A DNA stretch of 64,000 nt from Apostichopus japonicus (GCF_037975245.1 NC_092571.1:23751564-23815563); one strand, 5' to 3'. Shown: positions 46,200 through 57,997, counted from the first letter of the stretch. Numbers and translations: made by a program. The notes: generated by a model from the sequence alone, not told the origin.

Positions 46200-47215
46200 G
46201 TGAGTGAGTGAGTGAGTGAGTGAGTGAGTGAGTGAGTGAGTGAGTGAGTGAGTGAGTGAGTGATGAGTGATGAGTGAGTGAGTGAGTGAGTGAGTGAGTG
46301 AGTGAGTGAGTGAGTGAGTGAGTGAGTGAGTGAGTGAGTGAGTGAGTGAGTGAGTGAGTGAGTGAGTGAGTGAGTGAGTGAGTGAGTGAGTGAGTGAGTG
46401 AGTGAGTGAGTGAGTGAGTGAGTGAGTGAGTGAGTGAGTGAGTGAGTGAGTGAGTGAGTGAGTGAGTGAGTGAGTGAGTGAGTGAGTGAGTGAGTGAGTG
46501 AGTGAGTGAGTGAGTGAGTGAGTGAGTGAGCGATGAGTGAGTGATGAGTGAGTAATGAGTGAGTAATGAGTGAGTGAGTAATGAGTGAGTGAGTAATGAG
46601 TGAGTGAGTGAGTGAGTAATGAGTGAGAAAGTAATGAGTGAGTGAGTAATGAGTGAGTGAGTAATGAGTGAGTGAGTGAGTGAGTAATGAGTGAGTGAAT
46701 GAGTAAGTGAGTGAGTGAGTGAGTGAGTGAGTGAGTGAGTGAGTGAGTGAGTGAGTGAGTGAGTGAGTGAGTGAGTGAGTGAGTGAGTGAGTGAGTGAGT
46801 GAGTGAGTGAGTGAGTGAGTGAGTGAGTGAGTGAGTGAGTGAGTGAGTGAGTGAGTGAGTGAGTGAGTGAGTGAGTGAGTGAGTGAGTGAGTGAGTGAGT
46901 GAGTGAGTGAGTGAGTGAGTGAGTGAGTGAGTGAGTGAGTGAGTGAGTGAGTGAGTGAGTGAGTGAGTGAGTGAGTGAGTGAGTGAGTGAGTGAGTGAGT
47001 GAGTGAGTGAGTGAGTGAGTGAGTGAGTGAGTGAGTGAGTGAGTGAGTGAGTGAGTGAGTGAGTGAGTGAGTGAGTGAGTGAGTGAGTGAGTGAGTGAGT
47101 GAGTGAGTGAGTGAGTGAGTGAGTGAGTGAGTGAGTGAGTGAGTGAGTGAGTGAGTGAGTGAGTGAGTGAGTGAGTGAGTGAGTGAGTGAGTGAGTGAGT
47201 GAGTGAGTGAGTGAG
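46200..47215. repeat. (GTGA)n microsatellite, ~1 kb
   Basis: About 250 tandem GTGA/GAGT tetranucleotides. Pure blocks flank a variant zone at 46531-46700 containing 'gagtaatgagtgagtgagta' interruptions. Minus-strand frames reading Ser-Leu-Thr-His repeats are by-products. The matching site in duplication copy 2 (about 59357-59370) has only three to four units. Confidence 0.98.
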
Positions 47216-47878
47216 CGTTCAAACTTAATGACCATGAAAACTCTTGTCTTTGTGATTAGAGATGTCATAGGTCAAAGGTCAAATACCCAAAATCTTGGTT
47301 TTTAGCCATTACCTGCTTGTCATTATGTTGTAAATAACTACTAACCCACAATATTTGTGTAGAGAATAATGAGACAAATTTAAAAAGAAGTAATAATGTG
47401 GTTGTTGAGGGTTAAAATGGCAATGTTTCGGTCAGAGGTGAAATTCGCCCAGCTTTGATGTCTTGCATGCATGAAACAACAGTGACGGTATAGGTAATAT
47501 CGTTTTCTACTAAACTTTTTGCTATACACTATATACGTTAAAAAACTGGATACCAGCCTATTATTATAAATGGCAACCAGATGCATTCAGCAGTGACCAA
47601 AAACAACTTCCATCATGGAGATTAGGTCTGCATCTCCATGGATTTCCCACTCGTTTAATTATGTCTCCGAGTCATTACATGCATTGCATGCTACTAGACG
47701 ACGCTGTTGTGATGTTATAGGAGTCTTATAGAAACATCTCATCATATTACTAAATACCTTCTGCTCTCTGCAATGACTTAAATTCTACATTCATCTTCTA
47801 TAAACAGCATGTTTTCATTTCATTTTATTTTACTCATAAAGGAACGATTAGGTGTGGACAGCGGCGACCGACCTCATT

Positions 47879-48796
47879 ATGATGTTCACCAAACACCAAA
47901 ACCTTTCAATAGGATGTATCGTCTTCATGTTATGTCACATATTCTTTCTGTTTCCTGTTATGACTCAAGTGGATGCCACCGATCCAACTTGCCCTACCCC
48001 AAATAAACCTATCGATGAAATAAATAACTGCTCTGATTACTTTCAAAATCATGAACAGATTAGATGTGTAAACTTATCTCACAATTCTTTAAAGGATCCT
48101 GCTACCAATTTAAGTGACTGTCTACCAAATCTAAACGAAATTGATTTAAGTTTCAATCAGTATCCTCAAGTTCCAACTCGAGCCCTCGCTGGTCTCGCTA
48201 ATCTGCATTACTTGCATATGGATAACAATTTGATCATTTCACTGGAAGGAGCCTTTCATGAATTGGGAAACCTAACTAGAATATCCTTTGGATCAAATCA
48301 AATCGGGAAAATACCTACCGATATGTTTCGTGATCTTCGACAGTTGAAAGGAGCAGAATTTCCTAATAACAATATAACTGTCCTTCCTTGTTTGGGCGAC
48401 ATGAAGAACTTGACGATCTCCCAGGTCGACTTGAGAAACAACACGTTGACTGCTCTTAATTTGGACTGCATCATCAAAATAGAAAACGCCACAACAATAT
48501 TTGGTAATGACACTGTTATTCAGGTCAGAGACAAGAGCAATAGCACAATAGCAGAATTCTGGATCAGTGGTAATCAAAACACGATAAGTTGTGAAAATGA
48601 TATCACTTTGGACACCTCTTTTTTGGAGTTCATATCCATAAACATCTCCTGTCGATTCCAAAACGGTACTCATGGTAGAATTATGAAAAGTTATCAAAAT
48701 TTGAAAGAAAAAAGTGATACTGACGAAAAACAAAGAGGGTTTATCTGGCCTTTATTAATATCAATTATATTATTAGGTATTGTAAAGGTCATATGA
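47879..48796 (+). CDS. LRR surface protein 1, GPI-like tail
   Basis: An intronless frame of 305 codons from the ATG at 47879. The open frame extends upstream without another ATG. The hydrophobic signal segment contains 'IVFMLCHIFFLFPVM'. A cysteine-containing N-cap (CPTPN, NCSDYF, IRCVNL) is followed by about six LRRs with LxxLxLxxNxL spacing, e.g. 'NLNEIDLSFNQYPQVPTRAL', 'NLHYLHMDNNLIISLEGAF', 'NLTRISFGSNQIGKIPTDMF'. A C-cap-like region with Cys (LDCII, ISCEN, ISCRF) comes next. The last 18 residues, 'FIWPLLISIILLGIVKVI', are hydrophobic and end the protein with no cytoplasmic tail, as in GPI-anchored proteins. Many N-x-S/T sites are present. It is likely a secretory-pathway recognition or adhesion protein; the ligand is unknown. 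Confidence 0.82.
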   Translation: MMFTKHQNLSIGCIVFMLCHIFFLFPVMTQVDATDPTCPTPNKPIDEINNCSDYFQNHEQIRCVNLSHNSLKDPATNLSDCLPNLNEIDLSFNQYPQVPTRALAGLANLHYLHMDNNLIISLEGAFHELGNLTRISFGSNQIGKIPTDMFRDLRQLKGAEFPNNNITVLPCLGDMKNLTISQVDLRNNTLTALNLDCIIKIENATTIFGNDTVIQVRDKSNSTIAEFWISGNQNTISCENDITLDTSFLEFISINISCRFQNGTHGRIMKSYQNLKEKSDTDEKQRGFIWPLLISIILLGIVKVI

Positions 48797-48857
48797 TCGG
48801 TTTTGAAATCCGTTTGTTGAAACAGGAAGATCAAACAGCGGTAGCTGACACATTGAT

Positions 48858-49110
48858 ATCTGGATCTGGATCTGGAGTGATACTATACTCAACTCCCCTA
48901 AAAGGGGTAAAACGAGTAGGGTGGTGCAGACTTGTTTAAGCTGTGATTGGTTTCTGGCTGTAGTGTTGGGCGACAGCCGCTTTGAAGTTATCCTTGTCCT
49001 CGATTTCTTTGATGTGTTGTGGGAGGGCGTTCCAGTCTATTAGTGTTTTTGGCATGAATGAGAATTTTAAACAGTTTTTGTTGCAGGGAATATTTAATCC
49101 CTATATATAG
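48858..49110 (-). mobile_element. 5'-truncated non-LTR retrotransposon 3' end
   Basis: The minus strand from about 49087 to the stop TAA at 48936-48938 encodes 'KFSFMPKTLIDWNALPQHI' and ends 'QHYSQKPITA'. This is the C-terminal 'rT..WN.LP' signature found after the RT domain of many Jockey/CR1-type elements. Downstream, the tail becomes an AGATCC repeat (48858-48877). It is missing from duplication copy 2, so it inserted afterwards. Confidence 0.8.
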
Positions 49111-50215
49111 GGAGAGTTCTCAGATGCTAACCGCTCTCTCACCTGGTCTTGTTGAAACTCTGAATTGTATGAAACTTGGAAGTGTGCATGATACATACGA
49201 CAAGGCATCAGCTACCATGTATCTATAGAAGCTGGACTTCTGGTCAGTTTCACAGATGCGATACCAAACTATATTTAATCAAAGACATTTTATGACCTTA
49301 AATAACATTCTCCCCCCCCCCCCCCCAAGCATTCTACAATTGTCAAGGACAAACGGTGTTGAATGTTAACAAGAGATGCTTTGGTTGACTTATTTTAAGA
49401 CCACTACCCCACCCTCGCCCCTCTCGTCATGTGATGTCTGCTAGGAAACTTAATTTATGCACATCTAGAGATTCTCAATTTACATCAAGGACTATAGATT
49501 TCGTTTATTGATTTCTTTCTTCAAATAAACCTCCATTCCCAGATCCGTTATAGTAATTGGAAAGAAACAAATTTCATGTGGAAATTCAATTCATTGAAAG
49601 CTATTTTTACTCTTCAGTATGCGTTGCATTGTTAGGGCAGTCATCGGGGCAAAAAAAAAGACAACAAAGATTAATTTATTTTCAAGTTGTTGTCTAAAGT
49701 TATTTAAAGTTTTAAAGAACCGGCATGTCATATATATTCCGTTGACTTTAATTTAAAGTTTCAAGTCATTACAATTTTGGGAAATTAAAATATTTAAGTT
49801 ATTTAAATTAAAGTTTTCTGTTTACTATAGTTGCCATGTGAAAACTATTTTCAATAATCTACTTTCCTCTTCGGCCTAAATTAATCCTGTTGAATGTAAA
49901 CTAATTCTCGCAGTGTTGTCTTTTTTTGCCCCGATGGCTGCCCATAGCATTGTGGGACTAAACACGCAGTATACTTTTAGTTTTTATATCTGTACAATAT
50001 TGCTGGCAGCAACGATTTTTATTGTATTAATAATAAGGGTTATCGATCTCTTCACATTATGTGGTTTAGAGAAGCAAACATTGGAACACGTCTTTTCATA
50101 TTACCAATTAAAATAGGTTGCTCTGTGGCGTGGATATAAGCTAAACACCGGCTAAAACTCAATCAAGCGTAGGATATAGATAGTTAAGCGATGCATGTTT
50201 CTAAGGGAAGCAGGA

Positions 50216-51037
50216 CACTTCGCCCAACAACCATTTCGCCCAACTGCCATTTCGCCCAACCTTACCATTTCGCCCAACCAGCCTGGTCATTTCGCCCAAC
50301 CAGCCTGGTCATTTCGCCCAACCAGTCTGGTCATTTCGCCCAACCTTGATTAAATATGATATTTCAAAAGGAAACGTTCGGAATTGTTAACGTTACAGGA
50401 TACGAACCGAGTATTAAGGAAACTTGAAGTCGTGGTTAAATTGATTATATATGTGATTACATATGTGGTTACATTGATAAAGTGGTTACATTGATTAAAT
50501 ATAATAATTCAATATTACGGACGGGTTTTATATTTTTTTTTTCAATTTAATAAGGAAACGTTCGGGAATTGTTAGTCAATAGGATGGATCAGTGTTTTAG
50601 GGGTTAGGTTTGATAGGTTTTTATGAAGACCAATTTCCCTGTGTTTGTATAATAATATAACTTCCATTGTATGCGTAAACGCCTAAAGTAGTGTAATCCT
50701 CCCATTATACCCGAAATAACTGCTCAGACTCCGATCGATATCGAGCGGACCTCACTTTTTTATTTACCTATTACGAAGTAACCTAACCCAAAATAAATCA
50801 AATTGAACTAGTGGAATAGAAAAAGTAATATTATTCTGGCTGAATATTAGTAAAAATAAGGTTGGGCGAAATGACCAACACGGTTGGGCGAAATGACCAT
50901 GCTGGTTGGGCGAAATGACTATGATGGTTGGGCGAAATGACCATGCTGGTTGGGCGAAATGACCAGGCTGGTTGGGCGAAATGACCAGGCTGGTTGGGCG
51001 AAATGGCAGTTGGGCGAAATGGTTGTTGGGCGAAGTG
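50216..51037. mobile_element. Foldback element with 22-bp minisatellite arms
   Basis: The left arm (50216-50346) repeats 'catttcgcccaacc' with 'agcctggt' spacers. The right arm (50861-51037) is its inverse ('ggttgggcgaaatg'). The outermost 45 bases are perfectly inverted. TTTCTAAG lies 10 bases outside each arm (50198-50205, 51048-51055) and may be a target duplication or pre-existing repeat. The 500-base middle is AT-rich without a gene. It is absent from duplication copy 2. Confidence 0.88.
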
Positions 51038-51047
51038 ACTAGAAAGC

Positions 51048-51705
51048 TTTCTAAGTATAGGCCTATTTATGACTATTGTATATAGTTGTGTGCCTTTGAA
51101 AATTGCACACTATGTGTTTAACTTAATCATCGTTTCTAAGTGTTAATGATAATTGTGTACAGTTTTGTGCCTTTCACAGAAGTACATTACGTGTTTAATT
51201 TTAATGCTTGTTTCTAAGTGTTTATGATTATTGTGTATAGTTTTGTGCCTTTCACAGTAGTGCATTACGTGTTTTATTTAATGCTTGTTTCTAAGTGTTT
51301 AAGATAATTGTGTATAGTTTTGTGCCTTTCACAGTAGCACATTACGTGTTTAATTTAATACTTGTTTCTAAGTGTTTATGATTATTGTGTATAGTTTTGT
51401 GCCTTTCACAGTAGTGCATTACGTGTTTAATTTAATGCTTGTTTCTAAGTGAATTTGATTATTGTGTATAGTTTTGTGCCTTTCACAGTAGTGCATCATG
51501 TTTAATTTAATGCTTGTTTCTAAGTGTTTAAGATTATTGTGTATAGTTTTGTGCCTTACACAGGTGTATACATTACGCGTTTCATTTAATGCTTGTTTCT
51601 AAGTGTTTAAGATTATTGTGTATAGTTTTGTGCATTTGACAGTAGTATTGTGTACACAGTAGCTTTGTGCCTCTGACAATGTGTTATGCGTTCAATTTAA
51701 CGTGT
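51048..51705. repeat. Tandem repeat, ~77-bp unit, about eight copies
   Basis: Unit contains 'gtttctaagtgttta', 'attgtgtatagttttgtgcc', 'tttcacagtag' and 'cattacgtgtttaatttaa'. The word gtttctaag recurs near 51132, 51210, 51287, 51364, 51441, 51516 and 51594. It directly adjoins the foldback element. Confidence 0.92.
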
Positions 51706-53330
51706 GATGGATCGAATTGTTAGGATTTCGTGCTAATGCTCCATCTTGGGTGACTTTTCTTAAAACAAAGTATCAATTTAAATTTATTTCTGATATCGAT
51801 TGATCAAGCAAAAGTATATTCAAAAGATTGATAATTATTTCTTTATTCTTTATATTGTACTACTGTAATGTTACTTTAAGGTTGTTTCCGGGTTCACACT
51901 ATAAACTCTATTAGTTTTCCTGTTTTGTTGGTGGAGTTGAGTCATAATTATAAACAAAAGAAACATTTTACTTAAAGCATCCTTATATTAAACAATTTTC
52001 ATCAATATTTATTAATATGTTATCAATTAATGTAGTAGCTGTAGTTGTTTTTTTGTTGGTGACTGAGTAGACACCTTTAGAGGAGACAGTGCTTGTAAAG
52101 TTATTTCATTTATCAATTAGTCCAGGAACCCTGACATGGGCTTCAGATTTAGTGGGGAGGGGTGGGGTGACAGGACTGAGACCGGGGAGGGGTAGGGTGG
52201 CAGGAGTTAGACCTATGTTCAGTGTTGTTGAAATTACGCCTTTCGGCGGCAACAAGCCAAATAAAAAAATATATTATTGTAAAAGTTATTGGTATCCATG
52301 ACTACAACCCCCCCCCCCCCATTGCATGTGGCTGCGTTTTATTACGGAACCACTGACACTCCTCAAACAAGATTATTTCAGTTTATTGTTGTATTTTTGG
52401 GTGGGGGGGGGGAGTGCCCGAAACATATCAGCATACTGCCCGAATTTCCACGTAAATGTCTTGTTTGGGTTGCAGCCCCAATCCCCCACCCCACACACCC
52501 GTCTCCTAGTAGAGGCTCGCGCAAGGCAGTGATTTAGATTGATGCAACTGAACTCAATGTAACTTTAGTGTATACGTATGTTACGTACTTTAACCTTTAA
52601 CTGTGCTGGCTATTATTACAGGGTGTATCTACAGCCATGCATACACGGTATGTAATCTTGCGATGCAATCAGTTTGCTTACCTTTGTATTCTACGCATAA
52701 TTCAAATGTCTATTTTGTATATTTGGTATATATTTTGTATGTTTCGTTTAAATGGTAATAAAAGTCGCATCATAGTCGCTAACTTATTTATCACTCCCTG
52801 TATCTTATGTCTTATTTGTTCTGAATTCTGTTTTTATGAATTAGCTCTCTGTTGATCGTACAAGTATACATTAGATGGTTCATGCCGTACATATTTCTCA
52901 TCATTCGTACTTTTTTACATCGTCACTTTTATCGCAATGTTTTTATACCATCGTCGATAGCCTACCGGTATTTATTACTCATGCAATATCACTTTTATAT
53001 GTGTTTCATCGTTATGCGTTTTCGATTTCATGTCTGTTTTAGAGCTCTTGAGTTTGAACAATTTCCATTGTATTTTTATACATGTGGCTGAATAAATCAT
53101 CTATCTATTTATCTAAAGAGGGCAGAGAGAAAGAGGCGGTGTTTGGTAAACAAAGCGGAATGCAATAAACGGAGAGTGACCCTCAGTATGTTTACCTCTC
53201 GTATATCCTCGTACGCGTGACACTATATGACTAATATTGTCCCACCTGATGTGCGTAGCTTATACATTAGTTAGAATGAAATCCTTGTGATTCTGTAGCT
53301 ATCATATATGTTTGACTCGTACTTTAATCT

Positions 53331-54114
53331 TAGCGAATATGCAAGTATAGTACATATAAGTCTTGTTGACTAATATGTGTCTACATTAGTCAAATTTCGT
53401 CTCATGTTTCCCTCTCGGGTTGACTCGTATATACACTTCGGAATCCGAACCATTTCATACATCCGATTGGCCAGTAGTGTACGATAAACCATCCTCCTCC
53501 CTACCAAAGATATTAATCGCAACAGAGTAAAAGAGGATGAAACAGAAGTAGAACTGATATTTGGGGACACTGAGGTAAAAAGAAAAAAAGCAGAACAGAA
53601 TAATGAAAATGAAGGTTATTCCAATAGTAATTATTACTGAACGATAAATTATGACCACCACTGTAAGACCCCTTTCACTATACAATCATTTTACTCTATC
53701 GAACCGGGGGTTTTTTCACTTTCTTTTTTTTGAAAATTTGTTTCCAAATTCAGCATACATAAGTAGCTCCCATCTTCTGATGTGTCTAAGGTTCTTCGGA
53801 CGGGGTTGTAGAAGGGTTTTTTTCGTCTCTAATTGTAAGAGATATATCACTTGATTTGAACTTCGTAATAAACTTTAACCCCCATTTAGCCCCTCTCCAC
53901 ACACCTATCACCCGCCCCTCCCTCCCTCCCTCCCTCCTCCATTGCCGAATTTCTCGTCATTAAGTCAATACGTAATTTAATCCTGATCAATGTGTGGGAA
54001 TCATTCGCTGGGTCAAAACAAATATATGATGGCAAGTATAATGTTAGCCTTCGATAATTTTTTTAGGTCAGTACTGTACATGCTTATACTTTCTAGTAAA
54101 ATGCTGTACTCAGT
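53331..54114. other. Spacer between the two duplication copies
   Basis: About 0.8 kb between the end of similarity of copy 1 and the start of copy 2. No gene recognised; a CCCT-rich stretch lies near 53915. Confidence 0.45.
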
Positions 54115-55107
54115 GCGATTGAATTTGTCACATGATTTTAAAACATTCATAGCAGAAGCAATATCATGAAACTGGTGTACGCATATTATAAACATTATTA
54201 CTTATCTCGTGCAATACAGGGAAATATTAAATATTATACATTCATGAAATATGTAATATATAGAGATGAGTAAGGAAAAGAAGCACATTGGCCAAAATTC
54301 CACTTGATAATTTGTACATTTCTGAGACAAAAAAAAAGGAAGAAATTAAAACATCGTCAAAACTACATCAATACATGGCCAACACCTGAAACTGTCAGTT
54401 TAAGGTTTATTGTAGCTGTATATGAAGGTACAATTGACACCCACCCCAACCCCTCCCCCTCCTTTGGAACTGAGGAGTTTGTTTTTAATGCAGTCCCTTA
54501 ATTAGTTTACCAATTATATTAAGATAATATGCCATCACACAGTTGCATATAATCATGCCATGTTTAAAATATGAAAATATAACGTGATCAGAAACAACAA
54601 AGACTGCAACAGAAGAACATGAAACATTTGTGGATTCAAATAATATGTTCACAATGGTTGACAAATTTGCAAAGAATAAATGATACATTGTTTAGCCAAG
54701 TGCCATGTCGTGTTTCTTGTTTAATTGAGACCATTAAATTTATAAAACAATGGATTAACATTAGGTTTGCACTGCATGACTAAGGAGCTGACGACATCGT
54801 CGATATAATGTACTATGAGACATTTTTTCTTTCAAATGAATAACAAACACACGCTTAAAGATGGAATTTTGTTCCTACACAAATGTAGTTATAAAATCGA
54901 GGAAAGGATATTGCACCATCTTGTATTCAAGTTTCTTACCCTAAGTATTGTTACTTATGTGGAAGGGGAAGGGATTCCCCTTACACCCCTCCCCGTAAAT
55001 GACGGACATTAATCAACATTTGTTCCCCACCCCCCCCCCTTCCCTCACCCCCAATTGGAACTCTGGCTACCAGCCCGTTATTAAAGCTTGCTTTGTACGT
55101 TAGTGTT

Positions 55108-55250
55108 TTCTCCATTTTTGGTTTCCCGAAAGGGGAATCTATGAAGTCACTCTTACAGACCTTTTAAAATTGTGAAGGGGGACCGCGGATTGCAAAGTCG
55201 GCAATGACTATAACGTGGATCGGTAATTACTATAACGCTGTTATATATTA
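55108..55250 (+). repeat. Dispersed repeat, copy 2
   Basis: Partner of 8636-8775, same orientation, sharing 'ttttggttt.ccgaaaggg', 'agtcactctt' and 'gcaatgact.taac'. Family unknown. Confidence 0.6.
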
Positions 55251-55571
55251 CATTTATAGATGCAACGGAAAGTAAATAAAGCCTGAAGTGTGTGAAGCGT
55301 ACTTTGCCCTCGTTCCATACTGTTTATGGGCGGGCAGTGTACCAGCGTTAGCGTTTTTACACTAGATTTATCGTTTTTATACTTTCTGGCGTTCAAAATT
55401 GGCCAAATCTAGCGTTTTTTGCCCGAACTTGATGGTTCACAAATAAATGTTACGTATCCGAAACATTCGAGGTGAAAGTACTGCTTGGCAACACACTGAG
55501 CCTATTTATATGTTACTTTTACACAATGTTATCGCGGTCGATATATATTTGGATAAATACGAGGGGAACCG

Positions 55572-55672
55572 GATTTGAGACCGATGATGACGTCATCGAG
55601 GAGGCTGAGCGGACCGAGGCGATAGCCGAGGTCCGCTGCCCTTCTCGATGACGTCATCAGAGGTCTCAAATC
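55572..55672. repeat. Palindrome with 29-bp arms carrying TGACGTCA
   Basis: gatttgagacc...gatgacgtcatcgag (55572-55600) is mirrored by ctcgatgacgtcatc...ggtctcaaatc (55644-55672) with three central mismatches. Each arm contains TGACGTCA, the palindromic CRE/ATF consensus. The loop has a further stem agcggacc/ggtccgct. It is probably a miniature hairpin element. Confidence 0.85.
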
Positions 55673-55929
55673 AAATTTAAGACCGGGTACCCTCGTTTTT
55701 ATCCTCATTCATAAATGACCCTCACAAATTTTAGAAAACGGCATTTTCGCTAACTTTTGCTGATCTGTATTTAATTCTCCTTATGCCTCCCTTGATCTTT
55801 TTCCTGAATGACGTAATAGTCACCTCATGTAAAACAACATTTTCTTCCCACGAACATTAAGTGTGAAAAAAATACGAATGAAGCAGTGTCGTTTGGTCTT
55901 AAATTTTGGTACTTTAATCACTTCAAACA

Positions 55930-57150
55930 CTAACTAGAGCACCAATGGTGCAGAAGCTCATACCTTTTCGAGCTTAAAAATGTAGGGCCCACAAAACTTA
56001 TGGCCCACCAAATTTCAGGCCATTTTTCAGATTCCACCAATTTTGGGCCCATGAGGGATAACCCCCCTCCCCTCCGTTAGCGAATCCTGGCCACACCACT
56101 GGCTATAATTCCTATTTTCCCCCTTTAAATCCTATTTTACCCACTCTCTCAAACAATACCACTGACCTACCCTATTAAACTTTCTCCCCTCTACTGTACC
56201 TGAGCAGACCGGAAGCACTCCTTGCCAAAATTTTGGCTGGCTGCCTACATACCTCAGGCTCAAAGACTTCTAAGAATCGGCAAGTGCTGATTGGCTATAG
56301 GGCTCTCATGCTTACAGTTCAACAGTTAATAACAACTCCCAGTCCTGCTTTAATTCCACTAACAGCCTCTGCAGAGCTTAACCACAAATGTAAACAAACA
56401 CTGCAGAGACTGGGAGACAAATTAAAGGAGCTTTGGCAAAAGGTGAAGGCTCAGATTTTTTTTAAACAATGGGTATTAATTGTAATTAATTAACTTTTGA
56501 CCAAAAATTATTAGGCATCACCTTATTCATACACAATCCAACAATCATCAGTTCAACTTTGAATATGATCCAACAAAATCTTGAGGAGATTGAGATATTT
56601 GAAAATATTTCAAAGAATGACCCCCGATGACCCCCTAAATGACATTTGATTTCAATTTTCCGAACACCCCTTGTAACTCTCATCCCGAGGAACGTTGTGA
56701 CCAAGTTTCATTACAACTGGCCATACATTGTACGAACAGGAGCAATTTTAAAATATAGGGCCGCGGCCCGGGCCACAAAAGACCCCTAGTTGATTTTTGA
56801 TCTCAAATTCATGAACACCCTGAAGGTAAAACTTCCATAGTACTATCGTGACAAACCCTCAACATTGTACCATGGAAATGATGGAATCTGTAGGAGAAGA
56901 AGCCATTTTGCGTATTTCCACAAAATGGCCCATTACGGCCCACAGGTGACCTTTGACCCCAAATGTCGGACCATCTCTCATGGCCCTATACCCAATGGTC
57001 CTTGTGTCCAAGTTTCATGAAATTCCATCAAACACTGTGCGAGTGGGAGCGGTTTTACCAATTGTTGACGGATAGAGTGATAGAGTGATAGAATGATAGA
57101 CGCTGCACTGTAACAATAGCTCACACCAGCGTGCTGGTATGAGCTAAAAA
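55930..57150. mobile_element. Possible dispersed element ending in a hairpin
   Basis: Begins near 'gagcaccaatggtgcagaagctc', itself a hairpin. It ends with (GATAGAGT)n at 57067-57100 and a stem agctcacaccagc/gctggtatgagct (57118-57145). The text between ('ccaagtttcatgaaattcca', 'gcccacaggtgacctttgac') has the feel of a repeat consensus. Boundaries and class (hairpin near the 3' end recalls Helitrons) are uncertain. Confidence 0.4.
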
Positions 57151-57225
57151 TTGGAGGGAAATGACAATTTAATAAGAACAGATGAACAAATTTCTAAAAA
57201 TAACCTTTTCAAACTTTTTTTTGAC

Positions 57226-57660
57226 CTACCAGGTCAAATTGCGCAATAAACAGATGCTGAGTTGTGTGTGTCTTGGAAAGTCCGTAAACGCTACAACAGT
57301 TAGGCTATAGCAACGTTGCCTGAAGCTAGCATTCTTTTGAGTAGAACTCATCCATCCCTGGTCGGTAGATGAACCGTTCAAATAAACGTTTACTGGGCCT
57401 GAGAATGAGCAGTTTTTGAAGAGGTTCCGAGCCCCATTGTTCGACAGGTTTGGACTTGTAGTAACCGCAGTGTTATTGCGAGTCTGAAAGATCGCTAGGC
57501 CTAGTCCCTGGTCAGTCATGCCGTTACTGCTAGTAGTAGTGCTTACGTTATTGTTAGGCTTATCGACAAGGTTTCTTCTGTTATACTTAGTTATAGTGTC
57601 AACATTGGACGCTTGACGCTTCGGTTCTGCGTTGAAGCACCTCGATAAGGTTGCTGACAT
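57226..57660 (-). CDS. Hypothetical protein or exon
   Basis: An open frame of 144 codons from an ATG with poor context. It is Asn/Ser/Thr-rich ('NNNVSTTTSSNGMTDQG') with a distinct block 'LFKNCSFSGPVNVYLNG' near residues 81-97 that looks like a short beta-strand motif. The biased composition and length suggest coding, but there is no known domain, and the C terminus may run past a splice donor I could not place. It lies in the 3.5 kb block specific to duplication copy 2. Confidence 0.35.
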   Translation of the reverse strand: MSATLSRCFNAEPKRQASNVDTITKYNRRNLVDKPNNNVSTTTSSNGMTDQGLGLAIFQTRNNTAVTTSPNLSNNGARNLFKNCSFSGPVNVYLNGSSTDQGWMSSTQKNASFRQRCYSLTVVAFTDFPRHTQLSICLLRNLTW

Positions 57661-57997
57661 TGACTCTAGCGCAAAATTAAGCTACAATTAATCCCTCAGT
57701 GATTCATGTTACTCGAAGTATTTAGCTGGATGATTTAAGAAGTATGTACAGTGTGTATTCAGACTCGGTGTGTGTGAAAACATATAGAGTACTACTGTTG
57801 TTACTAATTGCAAGTAGGCTGTATATACTGTACAGTATCCTTTTGCAATTTGGAACATTTCTTTGCCCATAAACATATATGCATATACTCATGGCATGTC
57901 TTCATTTCTTTTAATTATGACTTCATGATTGCCATGGCAACAAACCAGTATTTGTCTAACATTTCGATCCTGAAGCAATTCTCCTCTCTATACACTC

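Larger units (their letters stand above)
43960..53330 (+). repeat. Large tandem duplication, copy 1
   Basis: Collinear with 54115-64000. Shared anchors are 'aaacattcatagcagaag', 'tattaagatgatatgcc', 'ggaagccatatggg', the LRR gene, 'ttcttcaaataaacctccat', 'gattgataattatttctttat', 'ggtggagttgagtcataat', 'cctgacatgggcttcagatt' and 'caataaacggagagtgaccc'. Orientation is the same in both. Copy-1-specific insertions are the (GTGA)n array, a non-LTR fragment, a foldback element, a tandem repeat and a hAT-like miniature element. Confidence 0.9.

Noticed and set aside
46182-47268. Two long minus-strand open frames made of Ser-Leu-Thr-His repeats
   Set aside because: Direct translation of the (GTGA)n microsatellite; both overlapping frames are open because the repeat contains no stop, and the paralogous site has no such frame.
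50216-51037. CRISPR-like look of regularly spaced 'ttcgcccaac' repeats
   Set aside because: Spacers are short and near-identical, the arms are inverted, and the setting is eukaryotic; it is a foldback element.
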